A stretch of DNA of 64,000 nucleotides. Source: Sandaracinaceae bacterium. Lineage in GTDB: Bacteria; Myxococcota_A; Polyangia; Polyangiales; Houyiibacteriaceae. The stretch is taken from contig JACKEJ010000014.1 in NCBI GenBank assembly GCA_020633055.1, forward strand, positions 62,001 to 126,000. The letters are read 5' to 3'. The notes beneath the pieces are model-generated. The model saw only the letters and a list, made by a program, of their open reading frames with translations, ran no database searches and had not been told where the DNA came from. Made by a program: the position numbers and the translations under genes. Below are positions 16,840-25,980 of the stretch, one piece after another (the first letter of the stretch is position 1; each line of letters starts with the position of its first letter).

Positions 16840-18945
16840 TCACTCGAAGAGAGGCTGCAGGTTGAGGCCTCCAGCGTAGGCATAGCTGACGAACGCGTCG
16901 AACCCATAGACCACGATGCCCACGGGGGCGCTCGCGACGATGCGGTGCACGCCGTCCGCCTGTGACCCCGGACGAACCAGATCTCGCTCGACCTCCGGAA
17001 AGCTAAGCTGACAGCGATAGATGACGCGCTCGGGGGGCGCCTCGCCGACGCCGCGCACGATGCCGTCGGCTGGCGCAACGCTGCACCCCTGCGCCTGCAT
17101 GCCAAGGTCGTCGAGGCGCACGTCGGCCGTCGCGGGAGCCACGATGATCACATAGTCGAAGGCGTACCGGTCGGGTGTGAGGAACACGTACTCGCGCCGG
17201 TACTGCTCGATGGGTGGGACCATGATGAGCGAAGGGTCCCCGCCGGGATACCGCACGGGCGAGCTCGGGATACCGACCGCCTGCTGACTGGGGAGCGCTT
17301 GCAGCACGGAAACCTGACGCCCCTGCGTACTGAAGAGCTCGAAGTCGCGCGTCGCGTTCAACAGGCGGGACTCACGGGCCGCCAAGGTGAAGCGATCGTC
17401 CGGGGCGGGCAGGGTCGTGGTGACCTCGGTCGCGCCCTGGACCGCGATGACTCGGACGTACTCGACCTCGTTGCCCTCGGCGACGCTGTCGAGGTTGGGG
17501 TCGACGAAGGCTGCGTTGAGCGACGCTGCGCGGCCAGGCATGCGCGCGATGACGTACTGCGTGCCCAGCGAGCCGTCGCCGAAGAGCTGCTCTTCGAGGT
17601 GGTCGGCACAGCACTGGCGGTTGGCGTAGGTCGTGAACATGGGCGCGTCGCTCGCCTCGCCGCCCACGAACACGGCGACTGGGCGGTTCGACTCGACGAG
17701 CGAGCCCGTGAAGTCCGCCATGAACCCCGCCGTCTCGAGGTTCAAGACGTCGAAGGGACCGAGCGTGGCGGTGAGCTGGTCTCCGGCGAGCCCCATCGGG
17801 AGCCCTCCGCCTGGCAGCACGCGCACCACGTCCGGGCCGAGGGTGACGCTCACCTGGGTCGCTGCCTCCGTGCCCACGATGGTCAAGAACGCACGCAGCC
17901 CCTCGTCGCGCGACGACGTGTCGAAGTCGATCTCCGGACACGGCATCTCTGGCGGGCAGTCCGAGTCGGCGATGGTCTGCGGCCACGACACGACCGTGTA
18001 CTGCGCCGCAAGGGCACTGGCGGGCAGGAGCAGCGACGCGTCGTTGCTGAAGACGGAGACGTTGTCGAGCGGATTGAACTGGTAGGCGATGATGGGCTGG
18101 TCGCTGGTGAGGCGATACGCGTTGGACGTCAGCGCCGTGTGCGTCCCGTCGTTCTGGCCGCCCGACTCGGCCGTGGTGCGGCAGAAGCACGGGGCCACCG
18201 TGTCCAGCGCGGAACACACACAGGTCTCGGTGCCCCGACACTCGCGCGCGGCCACGTCGCACGGGGCATTGCTGCTGCTCCCGTCGACCTCCCGGCGGGG
18301 CAGCTCGAAGACCTCCAGGTCCCCTGGTAGGACCACGGCGGTCGCGACCTCGCGGAGCGCGGGCGGCACGCCTGGGGGCGCGTCGTTGACCTCCACCACC
18401 ACGGCGGACGGGACCTGGCCGGGGTTGGACACCACCACCGCGAACTGCTGCGACGACGCGTCGCGACCGCCTCCGAGCGCCGCATTGTCGAGGTCGACCG
18501 CGTAGAACTCGCAGCCCACGTAGCTCTGTTGCCGCTCGGCCAGCCCGCACGCGTTCACGCACTGCCCCTCACTGCAGACCTGCTCGGCGTCACACGGCTC
18601 GGTGAGGTCGGCGCCCATCCCGTCGGGACGACACACCCCAGGGCGGTTTCCGTCGCACAGCGCGGCATCCGGGAGGCACACGCGACACCCGAGCTGCGCC
18701 ACGCACACCTCCCCGCGTGCCCCGCACTCGTCCCGCTCCTCGCGCAAGAAGGTGCCCGACCCCACGCACGTCACGAACACGCTTCCGTCGCAGCCCGTCT
18801 GGCCCACGCGCTCGCACACGAAGCCGACCACGGGGCCCAGGTCGGGTCGAGACGGAGGTGGTGCACCGCAGCCGGACACGACAAGCGCCGAGAACGCGAG
18901 GCAGGCGCCCGCCAAGGGGAACGACCGGAGCCGATGAGCAATCAT
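16840..18945 (-). CDS. IgGFc-binding-like surface lipoprotein
   Basis: The 701-residue lipoprotein has lipobox VSGC (residues 24-27) after a typical signal peptide starting MIAHRLRSFPL. Residues about 40-130 are Cys-rich, like the small EGF/dickkopf-like modules frequent in myxobacterial lipoproteins (GTFLREERDECGARGEVC). From about 210 to the end the sequence matches the IgGFc-binding N-terminal family: ALTSNAYRLTSDQPIIAYQFNPLDN, DASLLLPASALAAQYTVVSWPQ in shorter pieces, GFMADFTGSLVESNRPVAVFVGGE, and the closing IVYGFDAFVSYAYAGGLNLQ. These proteins are thought to act in surface adhesion. The ATG shares one base with the TGA of the preceding gene, so translation is coupled. Confidence 0.85.
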   Translation of the reverse strand: MIAHRLRSFPLAGACLAFSALVVSGCGAPPPSRPDLGPVVGFVCERVGQTGCDGSVFVTCVGSGTFLREERDECGARGEVCVAQLGCRVCLPDAALCDGNRPGVCRPDGMGADLTEPCDAEQVCSEGQCVNACGLAERQQSYVGCEFYAVDLDNAALGGGRDASSQQFAVVVSNPGQVPSAVVVEVNDAPPGVPPALREVATAVVLPGDLEVFELPRREVDGSSSNAPCDVAARECRGTETCVCSALDTVAPCFCRTTAESGGQNDGTHTALTSNAYRLTSDQPIIAYQFNPLDNVSVFSNDASLLLPASALAAQYTVVSWPQTIADSDCPPEMPCPEIDFDTSSRDEGLRAFLTIVGTEAATQVSVTLGPDVVRVLPGGGLPMGLAGDQLTATLGPFDVLNLETAGFMADFTGSLVESNRPVAVFVGGEASDAPMFTTYANRQCCADHLEEQLFGDGSLGTQYVIARMPGRAASLNAAFVDPNLDSVAEGNEVEYVRVIAVQGATEVTTTLPAPDDRFTLAARESRLLNATRDFELFSTQGRQVSVLQALPSQQAVGIPSSPVRYPGGDPSLIMVPPIEQYRREYVFLTPDRYAFDYVIIVAPATADVRLDDLGMQAQGCSVAPADGIVRGVGEAPPERVIYRCQLSFPEVERDLVRPGSQADGVHRIVASAPVGIVVYGFDAFVSYAYAGGLNLQPLFE

Positions 18946-21068
18946 CAGCGCTGCGCCGTCATGGTGTCCACGGACCAGGCCGTCCAGCGGCGCGACGAGA
19001 GCGTGGAGTAGGTGAAGGTGTCGTAGTCGAAGTCGGTCACGTTGATGCCGTAGATCGAGATGGTGAGGGGCCCTTCGGTCACGTCGCGGATCTCGTCCTC
19101 TCCGGACAGGTCCGGCATGGGCGCTTGCCGCGCGTCGCCCCGAACGAAGTAGCGCCACTGGGCGTTGCCATCGCTCCCCTCGACGAAGATCATCCACACG
19201 TCCGGCTCCGGCCCGCTCACGTCCCAGCGCAGGACGCGGTCCAACGGCAGCAGCTGTCCGTACGCTGGCGCCGTGATCTCGGGGACACCCACGAACCCCG
19301 TCAGCGCGACCGTCCCGCCCAGCGGACGCACCCCCGACCGGACGACGTGGGTAGAGGGGTCCGCGAGCCCAGTCCCTGTCACCCACGCGGCATCGACGAA
19401 GTAGCGCCCGTCGGCGAGCGGACCTGTGAGCGGGGGCTGCGCGACGAGCCGGATGACGCTGTCGCTGCTGAGGCGCACCACCTCGTCGAGCGCGACGAAG
19501 CCCGCGAACGGGCGCAAGAAGCCCTCACCCCCCAGGTCGAGGGTCGCGCGCACCTGGAAGCGATCGGGTCCGCGCGACGTGGGCGCCGGCAAGCCCGAGA
19601 GCTGCACGTCCAGCGGCTGGTCGAGCGGGATGTTCATGAGCAGCTCGACGTCACGCAGCTCCTGCTCGGGTCCGAGCAGCACGCCGCGCCGAATGCCCAT
19701 GACGTACGGCGTGAACTGGTGCGTGTGGATGTCCTCGACGCCGGCCACGGCGAACACGGCGAGCGCCGACGCCCGCGAGGCGATGCGGAACGGGTTGCCG
19801 CGCGCGCCGAGCATGTCCTCCGTGATGCGGTCGTTGGTGTCCGCGGCACCCCCCGGCGACGAGTTGCGGCAGGTGCTGCACGCCGTGGTGGTCTGCACGT
19901 ATGCCACCCGGATCTCGTTGGCGCCCGGGGTCGGCAGACTGCCCCACCCGTTGGGCGCGTTCTCGTTCGGTCCCGGAAAGCGCAGCTCGCCCGCGATGAA
20001 CGCGCCGTTGCGCGCCACCCCGACCCGCGGAAACCCAGTCTGCATGTCGCCCAGGTCGATCTCCACACAGCCAACGTCCAACCACGGGTCGAGGAAGACC
20101 GTCACGCTGGCGGCGTCGAAGTCCACGATGGTCGTCTTCTCGTGGCAGTAGGCCGCGACGGTGAGGGTGGTGGGGCCCGTGAGGCCGTCGGCGGCGAGCG
20201 TCACCTGCCCCGTGACCCCCGTGCGTCCGCTGACGCTCGCGGGGAGGCCGTCGCCCAACATGACGAAGGCGTCGGGCAGCACGCCCCCCGTGAAGCGACT
20301 GATCACCGTCACGTTCACGCTGCCCTGGATGGAGCCTCCCCCGAGCCCCCCCTCGACCGGATCGGAGGCCTCGAAGTAGGTGAAGCCGTCTGCCAGCGCG
20401 ATGGCCTCGCCCCCCTCGGGCGTGTACGACACGTCGACCGTCCCGGCCGCGTGCTGGGGTGTGACGCACACCAGGCGGCTCGGGGATGGAACCTCCACCG
20501 ATGCGCACGGCAGACCATCGATGCGGACCGTGTCCGCTAGGGAGAAGCTCGCCCCGAGGCCGGTGAACTCCACACGCGTTCCGCCCGTGACGCTCCCCCG
20601 CTGCGGCTCGATCGCGATGGCGTCGTAGACGAAGCCCCCCACCAGCGTGGACTCCTGCTCGCCGGCACGGACCCGGACGTCCACCGCGCCGGGCGCGGCC
20701 GCGGGCGTGAGGACCACGATGCGGTTGGCATCGACGTAGCGCACGTCGTTGGGTGGCAGCGCGACGCCCGCGAACGTGACCTGACTGGAGGGCAGGAACC
20801 CGGCGCCGCGGAGCGTCACGCTCTGGTCGCCAGAGAAGGGACCGTGCGCAGGCTCGACGCGCGCCAGCAGGACGCCCTGCGGTCCGATGTCGGGCAGGCC
20901 GCCTAGGTCTTGTGGCCCGCCGTCGCGCGGCGTCGGGTTGCCGAGCGGCGGTGGGTCCTCGAGGGTGGGACGGCAGCCAAGGGAACAGGCGACGAGCGCC
21001 ATCACCATCAGCGCCCGCGAGGTGTGCCACGGCTGCGGCGAGCGCGACCGCGACCGCGTGGGCGCCAC
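18945..21068 (-). CDS. IPT/TIG-domain surface lipoprotein
   Basis: The protein has about 707 residues if it starts at GTG 21068 (MAPTRSRSRSP, a charged n-region, then ALMVMALVAC with lipobox LVAC). ATG 21194 is an alternative but would bury the signal about 60 residues in. Two IPT/TIG immunoglobulin-like domains follow: ARVEPAHGPFSGDQSVTLRG and IEPQRGSVTGGTRVEFTG. A large C-terminal region with a CxxC (ACSTCRNS) has no family I can name. It is the first gene of the minus-strand run with the IgGFc-binding lipoprotein and probably sits on the cell surface with it. Confidence 0.8.
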   Translation of the reverse strand: MAPTRSRSRSPQPWHTSRALMVMALVACSLGCRPTLEDPPPLGNPTPRDGGPQDLGGLPDIGPQGVLLARVEPAHGPFSGDQSVTLRGAGFLPSSQVTFAGVALPPNDVRYVDANRIVVLTPAAAPGAVDVRVRAGEQESTLVGGFVYDAIAIEPQRGSVTGGTRVEFTGLGASFSLADTVRIDGLPCASVEVPSPSRLVCVTPQHAAGTVDVSYTPEGGEAIALADGFTYFEASDPVEGGLGGGSIQGSVNVTVISRFTGGVLPDAFVMLGDGLPASVSGRTGVTGQVTLAADGLTGPTTLTVAAYCHEKTTIVDFDAASVTVFLDPWLDVGCVEIDLGDMQTGFPRVGVARNGAFIAGELRFPGPNENAPNGWGSLPTPGANEIRVAYVQTTTACSTCRNSSPGGAADTNDRITEDMLGARGNPFRIASRASALAVFAVAGVEDIHTHQFTPYVMGIRRGVLLGPEQELRDVELLMNIPLDQPLDVQLSGLPAPTSRGPDRFQVRATLDLGGEGFLRPFAGFVALDEVVRLSSDSVIRLVAQPPLTGPLADGRYFVDAAWVTGTGLADPSTHVVRSGVRPLGGTVALTGFVGVPEITAPAYGQLLPLDRVLRWDVSGPEPDVWMIFVEGSDGNAQWRYFVRGDARQAPMPDLSGEDEIRDVTEGPLTISIYGINVTDFDYDTFTYSTLSSRRWTAWSVDTMTAQR

Positions 21069-21371
21069 TGCCCGCGCGTCGAAGGAGTGCTCGCCATCGC
21101 GCCGCTGCGGTGGACATGCAGCGTAGGCGAACGGTGAGAGGCCACGCCGCTGGGGCTCCGCCGCGACGTGGACTATGGTGGAGGGGACGCGCATGCTCCC
21201 GCTCAGTGTGACGTGCCGGACTACGCACTTCAACGTCGGCCAGAGCTGGCCAAGCCCCTCCTCCAGACGTCGCGAACGTGACGCCGTCCGCGGCCCAGCC
21301 CCCCGTCTGGCGTCGCCTCGCAGCCCTTCCCACGCCCTCGACCACGCCCCCCGCTCACCCCACGTGCTCCG
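21069..21371. other. Divergent intergenic region
   Basis: These 303 bases lie between the divergent IPT lipoprotein and the LpxH-like gene and must hold both promoters. If the lipoprotein starts at ATG 21194, part of this is coding. I see no tRNA, strong hairpin or recognisable promoter pair. Confidence 0.35.
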
Positions 21372-22478
21372 ATGACGCTCACGCGACTCGTCCTCAGCGA
21401 CCTCCACCTCGCCAACGGCCGCAAGCTGGGCGAGCCGAACCCCATGGAGGACTTCTTCCACGACGAGCGTTTCGCGGAGCTGCTCTCGCACTACGACCTC
21501 GAGCACGGCCAGACCGGCGGGGTGGAGCTCATCCTGAACGGGGACATCTTCGACCTGCTCAAGATCAAGATCGACGGCGTGTGGCCCCTCGAGATCACCG
21601 AGCACGTGGCTGTGGAGAAGCTGCGCCCGTGCCTCGAGGGTCACCCCCGCTTCGTCCACGCGTTGAAGACTTTCCTCGAGAACCCGGAGAATCGGCTGAC
21701 GTATCTGCCCGGCAACCACGATCTCGAGATGTGGTTCCCAGGCGCGCAGGAGCTGTTCATGCGCTACGTGGCCCCTGGCGAGGCGGCCGAGCGCGTGCGC
21801 TTCATCACGCGCTCGGACACGTACTACCTCCCCGAGGGCATCCAAGTGCGGCACGGGCACCAGTTCGAGCGCATCCACCGCGTGGACTACGACCACATGA
21901 CCCGCAAGCGTCGCGACGGGAGCGAGATCCTGTTTCTCCCGTGGGGCACGCTGTGGATCCTGGAGGTGCTCAATCCGCTGAAGGAGCTGCGCAGCCACAT
22001 CGACCGCATCCAGCCGCTGTCGCGCTTCATCCTGGGGTCGCTGGTGTTCGACCCGCGCATCGCCCTCACGTTCTTCTGGCGCTCGACGGTGTATTTTCTC
22101 CGCCATCGCGTGTTCGCGCTGTCCGCCTGGACGGACCGTATCCGCAAGCTGCCGCGCATGGTGCGCGAAGATCTGCTCGAGCTCGGCGGAGGCTACCTCG
22201 CGCACTCGGAGCGCGCGCTGCGCAAGGTGCGCGGGGTGCACACGCTGATCGTCGGACACAGCCACAACCCGCGCTACAAGCAGTATCAAGATGGCAAGGT
22301 GCTCGTGAACACGGGGACGTGGGTGAAGATGATCAACCTCGACTTGAAGCACCTGGGTCAGGCGAGCGGCCTCACGTATGCCGTCATCGAGTACGAAGAC
22401 AGCGGGAAGCCACGCACATCGCTGATGCGCTGGATCGGGCGACAGCTGCCCTGCGAACAGGTGCCCTACAGCGAGTAG
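21372..22478 (+). CDS. LpxH-like metallophosphoesterase
   Basis: The 368-residue protein has the binuclear metal motifs of the UDP-2,3-diacylglucosamine diphosphatase/calcineurin group: SDLHL (residues 9-13), NGDIFD (56-61), GNHDLEM (114-120), RHGHQFERIH and, near the C terminus, VGHSHNP. It is longer than classical LpxH (about 240 residues), with an insert of aromatic-rich helices (FFWRSTVYFLRHRVF) that may associate with the membrane. A role in lipid A synthesis is possible but not shown; the lineage may use LpxI or LpxG instead. ATG 21372 directly precedes the conserved N-terminal strand. Confidence 0.85.
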   Translation: MTLTRLVLSDLHLANGRKLGEPNPMEDFFHDERFAELLSHYDLEHGQTGGVELILNGDIFDLLKIKIDGVWPLEITEHVAVEKLRPCLEGHPRFVHALKTFLENPENRLTYLPGNHDLEMWFPGAQELFMRYVAPGEAAERVRFITRSDTYYLPEGIQVRHGHQFERIHRVDYDHMTRKRRDGSEILFLPWGTLWILEVLNPLKELRSHIDRIQPLSRFILGSLVFDPRIALTFFWRSTVYFLRHRVFALSAWTDRIRKLPRMVREDLLELGGGYLAHSERALRKVRGVHTLIVGHSHNPRYKQYQDGKVLVNTGTWVKMINLDLKHLGQASGLTYAVIEYEDSGKPRTSLMRWIGRQLPCEQVPYSE

Positions 22479-22578
22479 ACGGGCCGACCAGACCAACGGG
22501 AGTCCCCCGCGCCGAGGGTCACATGCGCGCAGGATGTGGGATTTCAACCGCGCCTCGGTTCACGTAGGCTTGGGTCCC

Positions 22579-23367
22579 ATGCGGAGGTCCCCCCTATCCT
22601 GCGCGCTGACGACGGTCTTGATGGTCAGCATCGGCCCTGTTCCGATGGTCGCGAGGGCGCAGGCAGCTCCGCAGACCAGCGACGCACCGCCAGCATCGAA
22701 CCCGAGCGCAGCGCCAAGTGATGACGAGCGCGTGGCGCGTGAGCTGTTCGAACAGGGCCGGGACGCGTACACGGAGGGCCGCTTCGAGGACGCGCGCGAG
22801 TTGTTCGAGCGTTCGTACGAGCGGAGCGGGCGCCCCGAGCTGCTGTACAACATCGCCCAGGCTGCCGAGCGCACGCGCGACGACGAGCACGCGCTCGAGA
22901 CCTACCGCGCGTTCCTCGAAGCCCTGCCCGACGCCCCCGAGCGGGACTTCGTCGAGGCACGCATCGTGTTCTTGAGCGAGCGGCAGCGCGACCGCGCCGC
23001 CGCGGCGTCCGCGCAGCCCTCGCCGCGATTCGACCTCGGGCCCGCGCCGGTCGCGCTGCTGGCTGGAGGTGGCGCGATCGCGGTCGGCGGCGCCGCCCTG
23101 CTGGCCGTGGCGCTGCGGGGACGCAACCAGGTGGAAGGCGCCTCCGAGGGGAGCTCCTATGCCCGCGTCCGAAGGCGCGGCGAGCGCGCGAGGGGCCTCG
23201 GCTACGCGGGTCAGGTTGCGCTCGGGCTAGGCGTCGTAGCCGCCGTCACGGGGGCCGTGCTGTTCGCTCTCGACGGCGACGGGGATGGCGCAGTGACCGC
23301 CCCGGCATCCGCACGCGTCACCGTGGGGGTCGGGCTCGGACACGTCAGCGTGTCGGGGAGCTTCTGA
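22579..23367 (+). CDS. TPR-containing membrane protein
   Basis: The 262-residue protein has an N-terminal signal peptide (MRRSPLSCALTTVLMV ... ARAQA). It then has two TPR-like repeats (FEQGRDAYTEGRFEDARELF; ELLYNIAQAAERTRDDEHAL) at about 50-120, and two hydrophobic segments at about 155-178 and 215-237 (LAGGGAIAVGGAALLAVAL; LGLGVVAAVTGAVLFAL). This layout (signal, TPR pair, two membrane helices) is common in myxobacterial genomes, often beside kinases or lipoproteins. The partner is unknown. Its TGA overlaps the ATG of the next gene by one base (TGATG at 23365-23369), so the two are translationally coupled. Confidence 0.75.
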   Translation: MRRSPLSCALTTVLMVSIGPVPMVARAQAAPQTSDAPPASNPSAAPSDDERVARELFEQGRDAYTEGRFEDARELFERSYERSGRPELLYNIAQAAERTRDDEHALETYRAFLEALPDAPERDFVEARIVFLSERQRDRAAAASAQPSPRFDLGPAPVALLAGGGAIAVGGAALLAVALRGRNQVEGASEGSSYARVRRRGERARGLGYAGQVALGLGVVAAVTGAVLFALDGDGDGAVTAPASARVTVGVGLGHVSVSGSF

Positions 23368-25130
23368 TGCGGCTTCGCTGCTTGGTCGCACGTCCATGCC
23401 GCAGCCTCGCGCTCGCGAAGCGAGGCACGGTCTGCGGACCGGGGCGCGACACGTGGCGCCACGGGCGCAGGGCGTGGACCTCCTGGACCGGGGTGCGCGG
23501 GCTCCTGCTCGCCGCGCTCCTCTCGACCGGCTGCGATCTCCGGCCCGACGTCCCGAACGGCATCTTCGCGTGCGAGCGCGACTCGGACTGCCCAGGTGGA
23601 CAGACCTGCATGGGCGCTGGCGCATCTGCGCGCTGCTTCGCGCCCGGCACCGCGGGTGATCTCGGCCCCCCCCCGTGCGTCCCGGATGGCGCGCTCGACC
23701 GCCCCGACGGCGACTACACGGACTCCGACTGTGATGGCATCGACGGAACGCTGAGCGCATCGGTGTTCGTGAGCCCCTCGGGCGATGACCTCGCAGACGG
23801 AACGCGGGAGGCCCCTGTGCGGAGCGTGCAGCGGGGCATCGCGCTCGCCGTTGCGGACAGTGGTCGCGATGACGTACTCATCGCGACCGGGACGTACCTC
23901 GAGGCCGTCACGGTCGTAGCGGGGGTGAACCTGCACGGAAGCTATGGGCTCGACTGGGTTCGCCGCCCCGGCGCGACCACCACGCTCCGCGCGGACGGCC
24001 CCGTGTTGCGCGCAGACGACATCGACGCGCCGACCCGCATCACGGGCCTGCGCTTCGTCGCCAACGACGCCTCCCAGCCAGGCACCTCGTCGATCGCGGG
24101 GCGCGTAGCCGCCTCGAGCGGGCTGCGACTCGAGCAGGTCGTCTTCGAGGCTGGCGACGGGGCGGGGGGCGCTGCGCCTGCGCCCACACCCGCGCGTGAC
24201 GCGGACGGCCAGGACGGGGATGACGGGGGGGACGGTGGGCTCGTGCACGTCGACTCGCCCCCGCCCCAGCCTGGCGCAGGGGGCGTGGCGACGTGCGGGT
24301 GTGTGGACGGTGGGCGTGGCGGCGCGCCAGCCCTGAGCGCGGGACCCCGCGCCGGCCTGCCTGGGAAGGCCGCCACGACCGACATGTGTATCGACGGCGC
24401 GATGGGCGGCGCCCTCAACGTCGAGGGCACGCGCGGCACCGACGGCGCGCGTGGTGCTGGGGGCGCGCTGGCCACGGAGGGGCTCTTCGACGGGGACGGC
24501 TACCACGCCTCCTCCGCAGACCCAGGGCAGGCGGGCGAGCGCGCAGGCGGCGGTGGCGGCGGCGGCGGGTCCACCGCGTTCCTCTGCGATGTGAACAACC
24601 AGGTGAACGCGTTCGGCGGCGCAGGCGGCGGCGGCGGAGCGGGCGGCTGCGGGGGCAGCGGAGGCGCGGGCGGCGCGGGCGGGGGCGCGTCCGTCGGGCT
24701 GCTGCTGACGGGCTCCGAGGTCACCCTGATCGACGTACGCATCACCTCGGGCAGCGGCGGCGCCGGTGGCGCTGGGCAGGCTGGACAGGACGGCGCCCTT
24801 GGTGGGAGCGGCGCACCGGGTGGGCTGGGAGGCACCTTCTGCGCGGCGACCCCCATGCAGAGCTACCCCCCGGGAGCCCGAGGGGGCGACGGCGGGACGG
24901 GCGGCGGCGGCGGCGGCGGCGCCGGTGGCGCGGGCGGGCCGAGCGTGGCGCTCCTGCTCCTGGACGGCTCGACGCAGGCCAGCGCCTCGAGCGGGGTCCA
25001 GCTCGTCGTTGGTAGCGGGGGCGTGGGCGGCGCGGGCGGCGCAGGGGGGACAGGCGGCAGCGGAACCGAAGGCGCGGGCGCGCATGGCTCCACGGGCAGC
25101 GCCGTGCTCGACCGTGTCATCCTGCCGTGA
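23367..25130 (+). CDS. Gly-rich surface lipoprotein with DUF1565-like domain
   Basis: The 587-residue protein has a signal peptide and lipobox STGC (GLLLAALLSTGC, residues about 45-56). A Cys-rich module (CERDSDCPGGQTC) and a DUF1565-like start of a parallel beta-helix (FVSPSGDDLADGTREAPVRSVQ) follow. From about residue 265 to the end Gly dominates, in PE-PGRS-like GGAGGxGG blocks alternating with Val/Leu-rich strands (ASVGLLLTGSEVTLIDVRI; PSVALLLLDGS). The Gly blocks sit at turns of a predicted beta-helix. The GGC-rich DNA at about 24540-25100 is therefore coding, not satellite. The protein is probably a surface or adhesion lipoprotein. Confidence 0.75.
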   Translation: MRLRCLVARPCRSLALAKRGTVCGPGRDTWRHGRRAWTSWTGVRGLLLAALLSTGCDLRPDVPNGIFACERDSDCPGGQTCMGAGASARCFAPGTAGDLGPPPCVPDGALDRPDGDYTDSDCDGIDGTLSASVFVSPSGDDLADGTREAPVRSVQRGIALAVADSGRDDVLIATGTYLEAVTVVAGVNLHGSYGLDWVRRPGATTTLRADGPVLRADDIDAPTRITGLRFVANDASQPGTSSIAGRVAASSGLRLEQVVFEAGDGAGGAAPAPTPARDADGQDGDDGGDGGLVHVDSPPPQPGAGGVATCGCVDGGRGGAPALSAGPRAGLPGKAATTDMCIDGAMGGALNVEGTRGTDGARGAGGALATEGLFDGDGYHASSADPGQAGERAGGGGGGGGSTAFLCDVNNQVNAFGGAGGGGGAGGCGGSGGAGGAGGGASVGLLLTGSEVTLIDVRITSGSGGAGGAGQAGQDGALGGSGAPGGLGGTFCAATPMQSYPPGARGGDGGTGGGGGGGAGGAGGPSVALLLLDGSTQASASSGVQLVVGSGGVGGAGGAGGTGGSGTEGAGAHGSTGSAVLDRVILP

Positions 25131-25193
25131 ACGACGGGTGGGTTCCCGTGCGACCACGCCACCACCGCTGGCGTGGCGTAGTACGTTGCGCGG

Positions 25194-25940
25194 ATGACGC
25201 GCTTCCTCCTGGGGTCGAGCCTGGCTTGCTTGCTGGCGTGCGCCGCGACCGTCGCGTCGCCCAGCACGGGACACGGCGACTGCATGCCGATGGGCCTGGT
25301 CGCGACGGTGCTGTCGGACACCACCTCGGTACCGCGTCAGGGCGCGCTCCTCGGGGCCCTCGTCGACGGTCCGCGCGAACACCACCGCGACGCGTTCCCG
25401 GCGCAACTGCACCTCCAGCGTGATGCGACCCGCATTGCCGTGCGCGTCGAAGCGCTCTCCCCTGGCCTGGTGCGCCTGACCCCGGATCGCACGCCCGAGC
25501 TCGGGGCGTGGCAGCTCGTCGGCCTCGATGAGGCTCACACCGTCACGTTCGTGGACTCGGCCGTGCCTGCGCCCCCTCCCACGCCGCGCATCCAGCATGC
25601 CGAGCTGCGGGTCAGGGAGAGCCGCGGGTTCGACAACGGGCGCTACGAGAGCAACGTGGCGGTGTTGAACACCCCCGTGCCCGACGGCGCGCTGGCGCTC
25701 ATCAACTACGTCGATGGCGTGGCGTCGCCGCGTGCGTGGGGACGTGCCACGCGGGCCGCGCGCGAGGTGTCGTACTACACCGATCCAGTCCGCTGCGGGC
25801 GGAGGGTGCCCGGTCAGCGCGCGACCCCCGTCCGGACGGAAGCGGGGGTCTTCGCGTACGTCGATGGTTGGGGTCAGCTGAGCGCTCCGGCCCGCGCCAA
25901 CCGGGGTCCGGTCGAGGCTCCCGCCAGCGCGCCCCCTTGA
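25194..25940 (+). CDS. Secreted hypothetical protein
   Basis: The 248-residue protein has an N-terminal signal peptide (MTRFLLGSSLACLLACAAT) with a possible lipobox at LLAC. The mature part has predicted beta strands (LVRLTPDRTPELGAWQLVGL) and ends in an Ala/Pro/Arg-rich tail. I do not recognise a domain. It follows the Gly-rich lipoprotein by 63 bases on the same strand and may belong to the same transcript. Confidence 0.65.
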   Translation: MTRFLLGSSLACLLACAATVASPSTGHGDCMPMGLVATVLSDTTSVPRQGALLGALVDGPREHHRDAFPAQLHLQRDATRIAVRVEALSPGLVRLTPDRTPELGAWQLVGLDEAHTVTFVDSAVPAPPPTPRIQHAELRVRESRGFDNGRYESNVAVLNTPVPDGALALINYVDGVASPRAWGRATRAAREVSYYTDPVRCGRRVPGQRATPVRTEAGVFAYVDGWGQLSAPARANRGPVEAPASAPP

Positions 25941-25980
25941 GCTCCCGGCAGCAACGCGATCCGCGGGCCGCCACACCTCG

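Noticed and set aside
21069..22547. Very long minus-strand open frame extending the IPT lipoprotein upstream
   Set aside because: It runs antisense to the LpxH-like gene, whose motifs are unambiguous. Without stop codons in GC-rich DNA such shadows are expected. The lipoprotein signal begins near 21068.
24540..25100. GGC-rich tandem DNA as a satellite or mobile element
   Set aside because: It stays in frame for GGxGG protein blocks between hydrophobic strands of the lipoprotein, so it is coding.
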